Assembly (NCBI GenBank): GCA_900318815.1
Contig: ONMA01000034.1
Location: forward strand, 1-64,000
DNA: 64,000 nt
Origin: an uncultured Prevotellaceae bacterium
Lineage (GTDB): Bacteria > Bacteroidota > Bacteroidia > Bacteroidales > Bacteroidaceae
Direction: 5' to 3'
Part shown: piece by piece, positions 1 through 6,954 of the stretch
How the letters are laid out: every line of letters begins with the position of its first letter
Position numbering within the stretch: the first letter of the stretch is position 1
Notes under the pieces: model-generated
The model's input: only the letters and a program-made list of their open reading frames with translations
Databases searched by the model: none
What the model was told of the DNA's origin: nothing
Made by a program: the position numbers and the translations under genes

Positions 1-143
1 TCTAAATAAAGAATGTTCCATTAAGACACATTCTTCTTATAATTTTGAGCCGCAGGCGACCACAGAAATCATCCCAAGTTATTTTTTAACAGTTACTTAG
101 AATAAAAAGTACACTCCTTAGCGGGATTATCGGAATTTTGTTG

Positions 144-151
144 TACCTTTG
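144..151 (+). promoter_or_regulatory. Bacteroidetes -7 box TACCTTTG upstream of the 98-aa gene
   Basis: The octamer TACCTTTG matches the TAnnTTTG consensus and lies 28 bp before the ATG at 180. No clean -33 TTG is seen. The surrounding ~55 bp (from about 97) is repeated in inverse orientation in front of the glycosyltransferase gene (about 5371-5425). Confidence 0.55.
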
Positions 152-179
152 CACCGTCTAACGTAAAAAAGATACAATT

Positions 180-476
180 ATGGCAACGACAATCACACGA
201 AGACACAGCAGTCACCCCATGAGCTACTACTGGGGCGTGGTGAAAGACTTGAACGACAGTCAGAAGCTGGAACTCGTTACGATGCTCATCGACAGCGTCA
301 AGCCAAAAGTGGCCGATGACATGACTATGGAGGAGATGCTTGAAGACTACCCGTACAAGCGCTACACCAAGGCAGAACTCAACGCCATGCTCGACGAGGC
401 CGAGGCTGACATCGCGGCAGGCCGTGTAACCGACCATGAAGAGCTGATGCGCGAATGGGAAGAGGAACTAGTTTAA
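180..476 (+). CDS. Small charged helical protein, antitoxin-like (98 aa)
   Basis: The function is not recognised with certainty. After a basic N-terminus the protein has an amphipathic segment (LNDSQKLELVTMLIDSV, about residues 24-40) and an acidic C-terminal part ending in a run of Glu. The layout of a short helix, an Asp/Glu-rich linker and a terminal WEEEL recalls unstable antitoxins of the RelB/addiction-module type, but no toxin gene follows. The 37-aa membrane peptide at 502 and the ubiquitin-fusion gene at 818 are on the same strand with no obvious new promoter, so they may share its transcript. The start is supported by the -7 box at 144-151. Confidence 0.55.
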   Translation: MATTITRRHSSHPMSYYWGVVKDLNDSQKLELVTMLIDSVKPKVADDMTMEEMLEDYPYKRYTKAELNAMLDEAEADIAAGRVTDHEELMREWEEELV

Positions 477-501
477 CCAGTAAAAGAAAGGACAAATAAC
501 T

Positions 502-615
502 ATGGGAGTTTATTTAGGTTTTTTTATGGTAGGTCTGCCGTGCTTGATAGCACTCATCTATCTTTGGCTGACTCCTCCAGGCAGACGCTGGATGCGGGCA
601 AACAACTTGCTATAA
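502..615 (+). CDS. 37-aa single-pass membrane peptide
   Basis: An ATG preceded by an AGAAAGGA ribosome-binding site opens a 37-codon frame. It encodes a hydrophobic stretch (residues 3-23, VYLGFFMVGLPCLIALIYLW) followed by a basic tail (PPGRRWMRANNLL). The topology is that of a small inner-membrane protein. It starts 25 bp after the 98-aa gene and precedes hairpin-rich DNA before the ubiquitin-fusion gene. Translation is plausible because of the ribosome-binding site and clean hydrophobic profile. The function is unknown; a type I toxin-like peptide or a remnant are alternatives. Confidence 0.5.
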   Translation: MGVYLGFFMVGLPCLIALIYLWLTPPGRRWMRANNLL

Positions 616-646
616 GAAAGGAAAGCCTGCTTTAGACCATCGGAAA

Positions 647-710
647 GGGACTGAGTCCCCGATTCCTTAGAGAAGAATATCCGCCGAGACATCCGCAAGA
701 TGCCCCGGCG
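647..710 (+). promoter_or_regulatory. Hairpins in the leader before the ubiquitin-fusion gene
   Basis: Two stem-loops lie in the gap between the 37-aa gene and the gene at 818. The first is GGGACT/AGTCCC (647-652 with 654-659). The second is CGCCG...CATC, loop CGCAA, GATG...CGGCG (682-710). No TAnnTTTG box is seen between 616 and 817, so if the downstream gene is transcribed from 144 these hairpins lie in its leader and could act as a terminator or attenuator or as mRNA stabilisers. The role is inference. Confidence 0.35.
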
Positions 711-817
711 AATCGTTTATATATCCGTCACTGTCTCAAGTATCGTCATCGTATCGCCGAGGCGACAATAAATTAAAAGTATAATAAATTAAAGAACAAT
801 TAAAACATTAAAGAACA

Positions 818-3568
818 ATGAAACATCGATTTCTAAACATTATGGCACTGCTGCTGTTCATCACAGTTCAGGCGAGCGCCATGCAGATTTTCGTCAAGAC
901 GCTAACGGGAAAGACTATCACGTTAGACGTGGTGCCTGAGGACTTAGTCAGCGATGTAAAGACGAAAATCCTTGGCAAGGAAGGCATTCCTGTTGCACAG
1001 CAGCGCCTTACCTTTGCTGGCAAAGAACTGGAGGACGGCAAAACACTGGACTCCTACAACATCAAGAAGGAATCTACGCTATTCCTCGTCCTGAAGAACT
1101 GGATCGACCTGACGCCGAATGCCGACGGCACGGAGTGGACGCTCGCCGAGATGCCCGAGTACGACGTAGAGTTAGAGGTGGAGTACTACACCGACGCTGA
1201 ACTAGCTGAACTGGCTGCCAAGGAAGCCCTGGAAACAGCCATTGCTATTGCCACCAACATCAATCCCGAGGGACTTGCCGACGCCATCACCGCAGGCCAG
1301 GCTGCCCTGAACGACGAGAACGCCACTGCCGAGTCGCTGGCCCAGGCTGCCCAGACACTGGGAGAAGCCATCAAGACTTACTTTGGCGAAGTACTGCCTA
1401 ATCTTGGTGCCATTGTTACGGCTCTCAATGATGAGACACTGAACACGGCCTACGCCAATGCTCAGACGGCACTTGCTAAGGAAGATGTCACCCCGCAGGA
1501 ACTGGCCGCTGCCATGCAGCAGGTCATCACCGCTGCACAGGCCGTAGCTCCTGCCCACTTGCAGAACCTGAAGGGATATGCCGTGAAATACGGGGCAGAA
1601 GATGCTGCAAGCCTGATTACCCTCATTGACAACGCTCTGGCAGCCATCGAGGCCGGCAACGTGTCGCAGATCATCACTACGATGACCGCCGTGAAGACAG
1701 CTGCCACGCCGCTTGCCCAGCAGGTATTGAGCACAATGATCAGCTATGTTCAGGCATTCGGCCTGACAGAGCAGGCCACCCAGGCACAGGCTGCCCTGGA
1801 AAGCGACAACTACATCACCATGATTACCACTGCCAAGACACTCTTCACGCACCTGGTTGCTGCCGCTAATGAGTACCTGCCCAAGCTGGGTGACATCGCT
1901 GAGGGCCTCAACGACGAGACGCTGAACACGGCATACGCAGCAGCTCAGGCATTACTCGCCAAGGAGAGCATTACTCCCGAGGAACTGGCCACTGCCATGC
2001 AGAATATCATCACCGCTGCCCAGGCCGTGGCTCCCGAGCACTTGCAGAACCTGAAGGGATATGCCGTGAAATACGGGGCTGGAGATGCTGCAACCCTCAT
2101 TGACGACGCTCTGGCCGCCATCGAGGCCGGCAACGTGTCGCAGATCATCACTACGATGACCGCCGTGAAGGAAGCTGCCACGCCGCTTGCCCAGACGGTA
2201 TTAAGCACAATGATCGGCTATGTTCAGCAATTCGGCTTGACAGAGCAGGCCGCTCAGGCACAGGCAGCCCTGGAGGGTGGCAACTACATCACCATGATTA
2301 CCACTGCCAAGGCACTCTTCACTCACCTGGTTGCTGCCGCTCAGGAATACCTGCCCAAGCTGGGTGACATCGCTGAGGGTCTCAACGACGAGACGCTGAA
2401 CACGGCATACGCAGACGCAGTGGCACTGCTCGCCAAGGAGAGCATCACTCCCGAGGAGCTGGCCACTGCCATGCAGAATATCATCACCGCTGCCCAGGCC
2501 GTGGCTCCCGAACACTTGCAGAACCTGCGCGAATATGCCGTGAAATACGGTGCAGAAGATGCCGTTGACAAGGTAGATGCAGCTCTGGCAGCCATCCAAG
2601 CCGGCAATGTCTCGCAGATCATCGCCACGATGACAGCCGTGAAGGAAACCGTCACGCCGCTTGTTGCCAGCATCCTGACACGGATGATTGGATATGCCCA
2701 GAACTACCAGGCATTAGCAGACGATGTAACCACAGCACAGCAAGCCCTGGATGGTGGTAACTATATCACCATGATTATCACTGCCAAGGCGCTGTACGCT
2801 AAGCTGATTGCTGCCGCTGCAGAGGAGACCGTGATACTGGCCGACGGCGATACTTACACGCGGACATTGGATATGACGGTTGCTTCGGCCACCTACAAGA
2901 AGAGCATCGCCGAGGAGCGCGTGGGCCTGCATCAGGCTTGGCTCGTGCCCTTCGACTACACCCTCACCAGCGACGATATGAATGCCTTCTCGTTCTACAA
3001 GATCAACATGATTGCCAACGCTCCGAACCCCGAGACGGAGGCCTCGGACGACATCTGGGTGTTCCTGAAGAGGATGAACGAAGGCGAGGTGCTGCACGCC
3101 AACATGCCTTACGTCTATAGGGCAAAGAGTGCCGTGGATAACTATGAGTTCACCACCGCTGGCGCTATGCTGAAGGCGAAGGCCACCGATGCCCGCATCA
3201 CCATGATGACGGCTGAGGAGACCTACACGCTCTACGGCACCTACGAGGGCACGACGGCCACGGCCGAAGACCCGTTCTACTATGTGAACATCGACGGCGA
3301 CCTCAGCCTCGGCAACGACGGCACAGTGACGGTGGGCGCCTACCGCTGGATCATGCGCGTGGAGAGCAAGTTCGGCTCGACACCTGCCTACGCCCGCAAC
3401 GTACACTTCTTCGACGGTGAGGACAGCGAGACAACGGGTATAAGCCTCACCCCCAACCCCTCTCCAAGGGGCGAGGGGAGTATATACACTCTTGACGGCC
3501 GCCGCGTGGCACAGCCGAAGAAGGGCGGACTCTACATCGTAAACGGCAAGAAGGTTGTAATAAAGTAA
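818..3568 (+). CDS. Secreted ubiquitin-domain fusion protein with three-fold helical repeat
   Basis: This 916-aa protein starts with a signal peptide (residues 1-21, ending in an ASA signal-peptidase site). Residue 22 is the Met of a ubiquitin domain (22-92). By hand alignment about 52 of 71 positions match human ubiquitin, and all seven ubiquitin lysines (6, 11, 27, 29, 33, 48, 63) are kept. Ile44 is replaced by Thr. The C-terminal LRLRGG is absent: the chain runs on as LVLKNW. Residues about 186-665 hold three Ala-rich repeats of about 160 aa; [10 protein letters not shown] recurs at 204, 365 and 523. A beta-rich region and a terminal YTLDGRR...[13 protein letters not shown] motif follow, resembling the sorting domain of Prevotella surface proteins. 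[11 protein letters not shown] (877-887) is a repeat intrusion. The likely location is the cell surface or outside; the target is unknown. Confidence 0.9.
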   Translation: MKHRFLNIMALLLFITVQASAMQIFVKTLTGKTITLDVVPEDLVSDVKTKILGKEGIPVAQQRLTFAGKELEDGKTLDSYNIKKESTLFLVLKNWIDLTPNADGTEWTLAEMPEYDVELEVEYYTDAELAELAAKEALETAIAIATNINPEGLADAITAGQAALNDENATAESLAQAAQTLGEAIKTYFGEVLPNLGAIVTALNDETLNTAYANAQTALAKEDVTPQELAAAMQQVITAAQAVAPAHLQNLKGYAVKYGAEDAASLITLIDNALAAIEAGNVSQIITTMTAVKTAATPLAQQVLSTMISYVQAFGLTEQATQAQAALESDNYITMITTAKTLFTHLVAAANEYLPKLGDIAEGLNDETLNTAYAAAQALLAKESITPEELATAMQNIITAAQAVAPEHLQNLKGYAVKYGAGDAATLIDDALAAIEAGNVSQIITTMTAVKEAATPLAQTVLSTMIGYVQQFGLTEQAAQAQAALEGGNYITMITTAKALFTHLVAAAQEYLPKLGDIAEGLNDETLNTAYADAVALLAKESITPEELATAMQNIITAAQAVAPEHLQNLREYAVKYGAEDAVDKVDAALAAIQAGNVSQIIATMTAVKETVTPLVASILTRMIGYAQNYQALADDVTTAQQALDGGNYITMIITAKALYAKLIAAAAEETVILADGDTYTRTLDMTVASATYKKSIAEERVGLHQAWLVPFDYTLTSDDMNAFSFYKINMIANAPNPETEASDDIWVFLKRMNEGEVLHANMPYVYRAKSAVDNYEFTTAGAMLKAKATDARITMMTAEETYTLYGTYEGTTATAEDPFYYVNIDGDLSLGNDGTVTVGAYRWIMRVESKFGSTPAYARNVHFFDGEDSETTGISLTPNPSPRGEGSIYTLDGRRVAQPKKGGLYIVNGKKVVIK

Positions 3569-3583
3569 ATGGAGGGCACGATT

Positions 3584-3769
3584 ATGAAAAAAGTATATTT
3601 GAAACCCGCCATTGAAATATTGGAGGAAGAACCGGCTCAGATGCTCTGCACCAGCACCGTGATTAACCCGGGCGGGGCCAACGTGCCGGCTGGCGCACGC
3701 GACTCTGGCTGGGGCCTCTGGGGCGATGATGACAATCAGTCCAGTAGCGGCAGCGACTGGGACGAATAA
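3584..3769 (+). CDS. Small acidic-tailed protein of a Prevotella short-peptide type (61 aa)
   Basis: The start at the second ATG (MKKVYLKPAIEILEEEPAQM) is preferred over the ATG at 3569, because the MKK-Y-KP opening is what I recognise in many short Prevotella proteins of unknown role. The N-terminal half is followed by MLCTST and a Gly/Ala/Trp/Asp-rich tail ending DDDNQSSSGSDWDE. There is no signal peptide or membrane span. It begins 15 bp after the ubiquitin-fusion gene and is followed by a strong terminator, so both genes probably share an mRNA. The conserved head and variable acidic tail resemble a precursor-peptide layout, but no maturation enzyme is nearby. Confidence 0.65.
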   Translation: MKKVYLKPAIEILEEEPAQMLCTSTVINPGGANVPAGARDSGWGLWGDDDNQSSSGSDWDE

Positions 3770-3787
3770 TAGTAAACAATCGAGTAG

Positions 3788-3822
3788 GAGGTGAACACTA
3801 ATCAGAGGTGTTCACCTCTTTT
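3788..3822 (+). terminator. Intrinsic terminator after the ubiquitin-fusion operon
   Basis: An 11-bp perfect stem (GAGGTGAACAC / GTGTTCACCTC) with a 9-nt loop is followed directly by TTTT, 18 bp after the stop of the 61-aa gene. Confidence 0.85.
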
Positions 3823-3849
3823 CGTGGACGCAAAAAGTTTACATAATTC

Positions 3850-4114
3850 AACTTTCCCACCCTTTCTTTTAAACCACGAATTTCACGAATTACACGAATT
3901 TTATTTATGCAGAATAGCATTTCACGAATGCATCTAAAGATGCAACGAATTACACGCGCTCGACCTTGGTCGCTTTGCTTGCAAAGAATTGGCTGCACAG
4001 CCAAAATTAGTGAAATTCGTCGGTCGTTTACGACCATTAGTGAAATGACTTATTATCCGCATGGTAATTCGTGTAATTCGTGAAATTCGTGGTTTTAAAA
4101 GGGTGGGAAAGTTG
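3850..4114. repeat. Family A dispersed element, copy 1
   Basis: The ends are inverted copies of AACTTTCCCACCC followed by AACCACGAATTTCACGAATT. The interior has short palindromes: GCATCTAAAGATGC, CTCGACCTTGGTCG, TTGGCTGCACAGCCAA and GGTCGTTTACGACC. It fills the gap between two convergent genes. The same element recurs at 32497, 35327, 38551 (remnant), 51015, 51661, 53327 and 56552. Open frames inside it are a by-product of the repeat. Confidence 0.9.
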
Positions 4115-4133
4115 AGTAATTTGATTGTCATGG

Positions 4134-5312
4134 TCAGATTCCTGCTACGGCATCAAGGAAATTCTTCGCATAAATCTCCTTTGTGTATTTCCTTGACAAT
4201 TGTTTCGATACTTCGCCCATGCGCACTCGTCTTTCTTTGTCGAGATAAAGCGTGCGTATGGCTTCAGCCAGACCCCGGGCAAAGTCACCGGTCGTCGGCA
4301 CCACGATGGCGTTCTCAGCAGTCACCATTTCCGGTATGCCGCCCCGAGGGGTGGTAATGATGGGCAGGCCAGCCGCCATTCCCTCTGCCACCGTGAGGCC
4401 GAAGGGTTCCTCCCATGTCGAGGGGATAACGGCAACGTCGGCCAGCCTCAGATAGTCGGCTATCGCGTCGTGTCTCACATACCCCGTAAACCGAACCCTA
4501 TCGCCCATTTCCTTTGCCTTTGTTTTCAGTTCAAGCATAAACGGATCCTCGCTCCCCTTTGTGTCGTAGAAGAGGCTGCCCATGACAAGCAGCTTGATGC
4601 GGGGCTCGTCTTTGAGCTGACTCAGGGCTTCTATCAGTTCCAGGATGCCCTTCTCTGGTATCAGCCGCCCGCTGAAGACTAAGATAAAGTCTTCCTCATC
4701 ATAGCCCAGCGTTTCTCGTGCGACGGATGGCGTAACCGAAAAGGGGGTCAGGTCTATTCCGTTATACACGGTGACGCATTTCCGGTCATCCTGGTTGCAG
4801 GTACGTACCCGGCCGTTGATATAATCGGAAACGGTAATAATCTTCGTGGCCGCCTGGTATAGGGCTTGTCCGTCTCGCGTCGTGTCATTCAGGAAGTCAT
4901 TGTGCAGGTGATACACCAGCTTAGCCCTCGTCACTTCCCGTAGTTGCAAGGCGTAGCCCGGACGGTTTTCAAGGATGATGCAGTCGAAGTCGCTCTTGGC
5001 GATGATGCTCTGTGCCTGGCGAAAAAAGTAGTCGATGCTGTAATGGTAATAGGTGTCTCGATGGGTCAGTCCGTGAAGGCGTTTCCTCACTTTCGCAAAC
5101 AGACTACGCGTGTCGATAAACAGATAGTGGTTCGCATCTGAGCGTAACGCCTCATGCGTCTCCACGGCAGGATGATACACGCTGAACACGGTGATGTCGT
5201 GCAGCCTGTGTCGCCCATTGTACGCCAAATAATGGTCTACAAGTGTTTCTACCGCCCCGCCCTGAACGGCGGGAACGGGCAGTATGCCAGAGGTAAGAAC
5301 GGCTATCTTCAT
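4134..5312 (-). CDS. Family 4 glycosyltransferase (GT-B fold)
   Basis: The 392-aa protein is predicted to transfer a sugar from an activated donor, probably in surface polysaccharide or glycoconjugate assembly. The start MKIAVLTSGILP at 5312 is chosen because it begins the first Rossmann strand; the longer frame lies in AT-poor leader sequence. The N-terminal acceptor domain has the Gly-rich VQGGAVE loop. The C-terminal donor domain has FSGRLIPEKG and the E-x7-E-type motif EEPFGLTVAEGMAAGLPI followed by TTPRGGIPEMV. There is no signal peptide or membrane span. It is a lone gene, convergent with the ubiquitin-fusion operon; the specific sugar cannot be told. Confidence 0.85.
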   Translation of the reverse strand: MKIAVLTSGILPVPAVQGGAVETLVDHYLAYNGRHRLHDITVFSVYHPAVETHEALRSDANHYLFIDTRSLFAKVRKRLHGLTHRDTYYHYSIDYFFRQAQSIIAKSDFDCIILENRPGYALQLREVTRAKLVYHLHNDFLNDTTRDGQALYQAATKIITVSDYINGRVRTCNQDDRKCVTVYNGIDLTPFSVTPSVARETLGYDEEDFILVFSGRLIPEKGILELIEALSQLKDEPRIKLLVMGSLFYDTKGSEDPFMLELKTKAKEMGDRVRFTGYVRHDAIADYLRLADVAVIPSTWEEPFGLTVAEGMAAGLPIITTPRGGIPEMVTAENAIVVPTTGDFARGLAEAIRTLYLDKERRVRMGEVSKQLSRKYTKEIYAKNFLDAVAGI

Positions 5313-5370
5313 CTTTCTGTCTCTATGCCCCGCCTGACACCCGAATTCGGCTCGACGGAAACTCGCACTG

Positions 5371-5378
5371 CAAAGATA
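5371..5378 (-). promoter_or_regulatory. -7 box TATCTTTG for the glycosyltransferase gene
   Basis: On the minus strand TATCTTTG lies about 58 bp before the chosen ATG. The upstream ~50 bp (to 5425) is a near-copy of the sequence in front of the gene at 180, including TTAGAATAAAAAGT and a TCCTTAG-GGGATT block. Confidence 0.6.
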
Positions 5379-5577
5379 CAACTATTTTCCGACAATCCCA
5401 CTAAGGAGAGCACTTTTTATTCTAAGGATTCAAGGATTTCGGGATTTTCCATTCGGCGCATGCGCCGACCATCCTTTAATCCTAAAATCCTTAGACAAAA
5501 TATCTTTCCCCGGAAAAATATCCGTTTGTCTCAATTTGCCCATAATTTATCCGGCCCGGTGGTGCATCACAATGTGG

Positions 5578-5931
5578 TTATTGCGGCTTGTTGGTCAGTA
5601 TGCTGATGGTCTCGTCAAACTCGGCGAGGATTTCCTTCAGCCTGGGGTTAGACTTCTGCACGATGAGGGCGGCGAAATTCTTGGTCTTGCCCTCCTGTAC
5701 CTCAGCGGTCTGCATGACGTAGGCGTCGCGCCCCGAGTAGGTGTTGAACCAACGGACGAATAGACGACTGTAGAACTGTTAGGCTCCCGACGGCCAGATG
5801 GCGTAATCGTCCATGAAACCAATCTTGAACAGCAGATCGTAACTGGTTTCAACGAGATAGTCGCAACCGTTCTCCGTCCAGACCTTATAGGGGGCGAGGC
5901 GGTTGATGTAAGCGAGGTCAAGCAGGTTCAT
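5578..5931 (-). pseudogene. Small gene interrupted by an in-frame TAA
   Basis: Reading from ATG 5931 gives 50 codons (MNLLDLAYINRLAPYKVWTE...IWPSGA), then TAA at 5779-5781. The same frame continues for 66 sense codons (QFYSRLFVRWFNTYSGRDAY...) to a TAA at 5578-5580. Coding character (charged helices, MQTAEVQEGKTKNFAALIVQ) continues past the stop, so this looks like a 117-aa gene with one nonsense change, plausibly Tyr to stop. The family is not recognised. Its ATG overlaps the end of the 51-aa gene upstream, suggesting a two-gene unit such as an addiction module, now decayed. A sequencing error is the main alternative. Confidence 0.65.
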
Positions 5932-6073
5932 ACTGTAATCTCTTGCGCTCTTCGCGGATTCTCTTAAACTCTTCGTCAGACTGCTTTATCCACTCCTGCT
6001 TCTTGCGGATGGACTCTCGGACTGCGGCGATGATTTCGTCACGTGTGCGATTCTTAAAAGCTGCTGTTACCAT
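5918..6073 (-). CDS. 51-aa helical protein with strong ribosome-binding site
   Basis: The ATG at 6073 is preceded by AAGGAGG and, further up, by the -7 box TACCTTTG (6104-6111). The product, opening MVTAAFKNRTRDEIIAAVRE, is highly charged and probably one or two helices. Its last codons overlap the ATG of the interrupted gene at 5931 (14-bp overlap), which indicates translational coupling. An antitoxin-like first gene is a fair guess from size and layout only; no family is recognised. Confidence 0.6.
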   Translation of the reverse strand: MVTAAFKNRTRDEIIAAVRESIRKKQEWIKQSDEEFKRIREERKRLQYEPA

Positions 6074-6103
6074 AATTATGCCTCCTTAAGATTATAACAG
6101 CTG

Positions 6104-6111
6104 CAAAGGTA
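6104..6111 (-). promoter_or_regulatory. -7 box TACCTTTG for the 51-aa gene
   Basis: TACCTTTG on the minus strand lies about 30 bp before the ATG at 6073, followed by a good AAGGAGG site. Confidence 0.65.
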
Positions 6112-6239
6112 ACACTTTTTAGGGAAATAACAAATAGTAGTGCGTAAAAAGTTGAAATGTTTAATAAAAACTCGGAGTGAAAAGACAATTATACTCTCCG
6201 CAAGCATAAATGTTAAATCACCCCATTTTCCCACCCTTG

Positions 6240-6290
6240 TCTTTTCTCGCGCAGAGACGCTGAGGCGCAGAGGTTGCGCAGAGAGACTGG
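6240..6290. repeat. Family G short dispersed repeat (CGCAGAGACGCTGAGGCGCAGAG)
   Basis: A run of CGCAGAG units (CTCGCGCAGAGACGCTGAGG and so on) lies in the 840-bp gene-free stretch 6112-6954. A related, inverted CTCTGCG run with the same CTCGCG edge occurs at about 46752-46790. The rest of this stretch up to 6500 shows a GGGTGACA-rich run (6360-6450) and no gene. Confidence 0.6.
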
Positions 6291-6500
6291 ATGAGCTAAA
6301 AGGATGTATGAGGTGATTAGTTATTTTTTCATCATTATATATTAGGATTTTTTTATTTAAGGGTGACAGGGTGACAAAATGCCGATGTACAGGGCGTTTG
6401 CACCCTTTTCAGAGGGTGACAAGGGTGACAGAAGGGTGACAGGAACCACGTCTCTTGCGACATCCACGGTGCTTCCAGTAAGAATCATGCGTGTTTGCAC

Positions 6501-6587
6501 TTGAATTCTCGAGAGAATTGAGGCGTAAAGTACATCTTTACCTATGCCAAATGGCATTCTAACTGCTCAATTCTCTCGAGAATTGAG
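6501..6587. repeat. Inverted pair of XhoI-centred palindromes
   Basis: TTGAATTCTCGAGAGAATTG (6501-6520) and CTCAATTCTCTCGAGAATTG (6566-6585) are near-perfect reverse complements, and each is itself nearly palindromic around TCGA. The 40-odd bp between them hold no gene. Confidence 0.75.
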
Positions 6588-6683
6588 CGACATCTGGCTT
6601 ACTTTTCCTCTGAATAGTAGTACGTAAAAAGTAGGGTAGATGCGAGATTACACCTTCATGCAACGGACTTCACACATTGATGC

Positions 6684-6710
6684 CCTATTCATTACACTGT
6701 AATGAATAGG
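6684..6710. repeat. Perfect 13-bp palindrome with 1-nt centre
   Basis: CCTATTCATTACA, then C, then TGTAATGAATAGG. Every base pairs. It sits between the XhoI-centred pair and the 22-bp tandem repeats. Confidence 0.9.
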
Positions 6711-6717
6711 ACATGAC

Positions 6718-6827
6718 GGTGTGATTAATGTTTCGTCAGGGTGTGATTAATGTTTCGTCAGGGTGTGATCAATGCTTCGACGAGGTGTAACGAATGTTTC
6801 GACGAGGTGTAACGAATGCTTCGACGA
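6718..6827. repeat. Five tandem 22-bp repeats
   Basis: The units start at 6718, 6740, 6762, 6784 and 6806. Units 1-2 are identical (GGTGTGATTAATGTTTCGTC plus AG). Units 3-5 drift to GGTGTAACGAATGCTTCGAC plus GA. There are no spacers, so it is not a CRISPR array. Related TGATTAATGCTCCGTC units occur at 49756-49920. Confidence 0.9.
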
Positions 6828-6876
6828 GGTGTGGCCTCCTTGCTGTCAAAAAAAAGTGTAAATTTTGGCGTTGAAA

Positions 6877-6908
6877 TTGCCATTATATCAGAAAAAGTTG
6901 TATTTTTG
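6877..6908 (+). promoter_or_regulatory. Promoter of the 307-aa membrane-protein operon
   Basis: A -33 TTG (6877-6879), 21 bp of spacer and TATTTTTG (6901-6908) match the Bacteroidetes consensus. The ATG at 6955 follows at 46 bp. Confidence 0.75.
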
Positions 6909-6954
6909 CAACATCATAGGCATGAGACTAAACAGTAATATATAAAGAAAAGGT

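Noticed and set aside
647..710. A riboswitch before the ubiquitin-fusion gene
   Set aside because: The hairpins do not match any riboswitch core that I recognise; they are reported only as possible leader structures.
1202..3406. Long antisense frames under the ubiquitin-fusion gene
   Set aside because: They mirror the internal repeats of the real gene and carry no recognisable protein features.
818..3568. Eukaryotic contamination as source of the ubiquitin sequence
   Set aside because: The domain is fused in frame to a bacterial signal peptide and a Prevotella-type surface protein, the flanking DNA is bacterial, and there are no introns. A bacterial gene acquired by transfer is the simpler reading.
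3798..4357. Short frames such as MVVNDRR... or MQTSISRMHLKMQR... in the family A repeats
   Set aside because: The same peptides reappear wherever family A occurs, without start signals or promoters, so they are readings of repeat DNA.
6718..6827. Tandem 22-bp repeats as a CRISPR array
   Set aside because: The repeats follow each other without spacers, are short, and no cas gene is in the window.
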